From Lachnospiraceae bacterium (GTDB taxonomy: Bacteria; Bacillota_A; Clostridia; Lachnospirales; Lachnospiraceae), in NCBI GenBank assembly GCA_024689605.1, contig JAILDD010000239.1, positions 1 through 6,788 of the forward strand: a DNA stretch of 6,788 nucleotides, read 5' to 3'. The position numbers and the translations under genes were made by a program. The notes beneath the pieces were generated by a model. The model had not been told where the DNA came from. It was given only the letters and a program-made list of their open reading frames with translations, and made no database searches. This document shows positions 6,539 through 6,788 of the stretch, piece by piece (positions within the stretch are counted from its first letter, which is position 1; each line of letters opens with the position of its first letter).

Positions 6539-6788
6539 AGCTTGTCCTCCAGAAAGTCATCAATATTATTGCTTATGCGTTTCGCAAGTATCCTGAATGC
6601 ATCCTTTTCTTCCTCCGTGAATCCGGAAAAAAGCGTTTCACATTTTGTAAAATGTGAGGCGTTGATCATCTCGCAGAGCTCCTCCGCTTTGTCAGTGAGA
6701 CGGTAGATAAGATATCGTTTATCCTTTTCGCTCTCCGTTATGTCGATGTAGCCCTTCGTTTTCAGATCGTTTACAGACATGGAAACCT
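6535..6788 (-). CDS. MarR-family transcriptional regulator (partial, N-terminal part off the right edge)
   Basis: 83 codons plus the stop are visible, and the reading frame is open to the window edge. The ATG at 6778-6780 is most likely an internal methionine. The fragment begins inside the winged-helix DNA-binding domain: VSMSVNDLKTKGYI is the recognition helix and following turn, and ESEKDKRYLIYRLTDKA is the wing with its typical D-x-R and L-T pattern. The remaining part (about EELCEMINAS to FLEDKL) is the C-terminal helical region that forms the dimer interface in MarR proteins. MarR regulators are usually repressors that leave the DNA when they bind a small aromatic or toxic ligand, and they often control a neighbouring efflux system. 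The stop codon overlaps the adaptor start (ATGA, 6535-6538), so the two are co-transcribed and probably translationally coupled. The operon promoter and operator lie outside the window. Confidence 0.88.
   Translation of the reverse strand, partial: VSMSVNDLKTKGYIDITESEKDKRYLIYRLTDKAEELCEMINASHFTKCETLFSGFTEEEKDAFRILAKRISNNIDDFLEDKL

Noticed and set aside
1900..6788. The three-gene pump operon as a new system
   Set aside because: MarR, lipoprotein adaptor and RND permease form a familiar efflux arrangement. Only details of the adaptor hairpin and relay residues merit a note.

Overview
The window looks like chromosomal DNA of an anaerobic Firmicute, most likely a member of Clostridia close to Lachnospiraceae. 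The evidence is a rubrerythrin of the type with an N-terminal rubredoxin domain, strong AGGAGG-like ribosome binding sites, moderate GC content, and an RND efflux pair whose adaptor is a lipoprotein with no outer-membrane partner in view. The family placement is inferred from protein style, not from a database search.

Layout. Positions 1-185 (minus strand) hold the N-terminal part of a rubrerythrin, which runs off the left edge. Positions 186-511 contain no protein gene. They hold a likely divergent promoter region: a perfect TATAAT for the rubrerythrin on the minus strand, and a TATACT-type promoter firing right on the plus strand. A 17-bp near-palindrome at 221-237 overlaps both. From about 262 to 447 the plus strand carries an unusually dense, tiled set of complementary segments that fold on paper into a closed multi-stem RNA with a pseudoknot. 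I recognise no known RNA family in it. It is either a structured 5' leader of hemW or a separate small RNA. Positions 512-1828 (plus strand) encode a HemW-type radical SAM protein that is longer than usual because of two insertions, one of them cysteine-rich.

Positions 1829-1899 separate hemW from a convergent three-gene operon on the minus strand, read right to left. It consists of a MarR-family regulator (truncated by the right edge, ending at 6535), a lipoprotein membrane-fusion (HlyD/AcrA-like) adaptor (6538-5042, overlapping marR by 4 bp), and an RND/HAE1-family permease (4965-1900). No outer-membrane channel gene is present, as expected for a Gram-positive cell. The usual logic is that MarR senses a toxic compound and controls its own operon. 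The adaptor and permease then move that compound out of the membrane or from the outer face of the cell. The substrate cannot be read from the sequence.

The most noteworthy element is the candidate structured RNA between the rubrerythrin and hemW genes. The protein-coding parts are ordinary families with a few unusual details.
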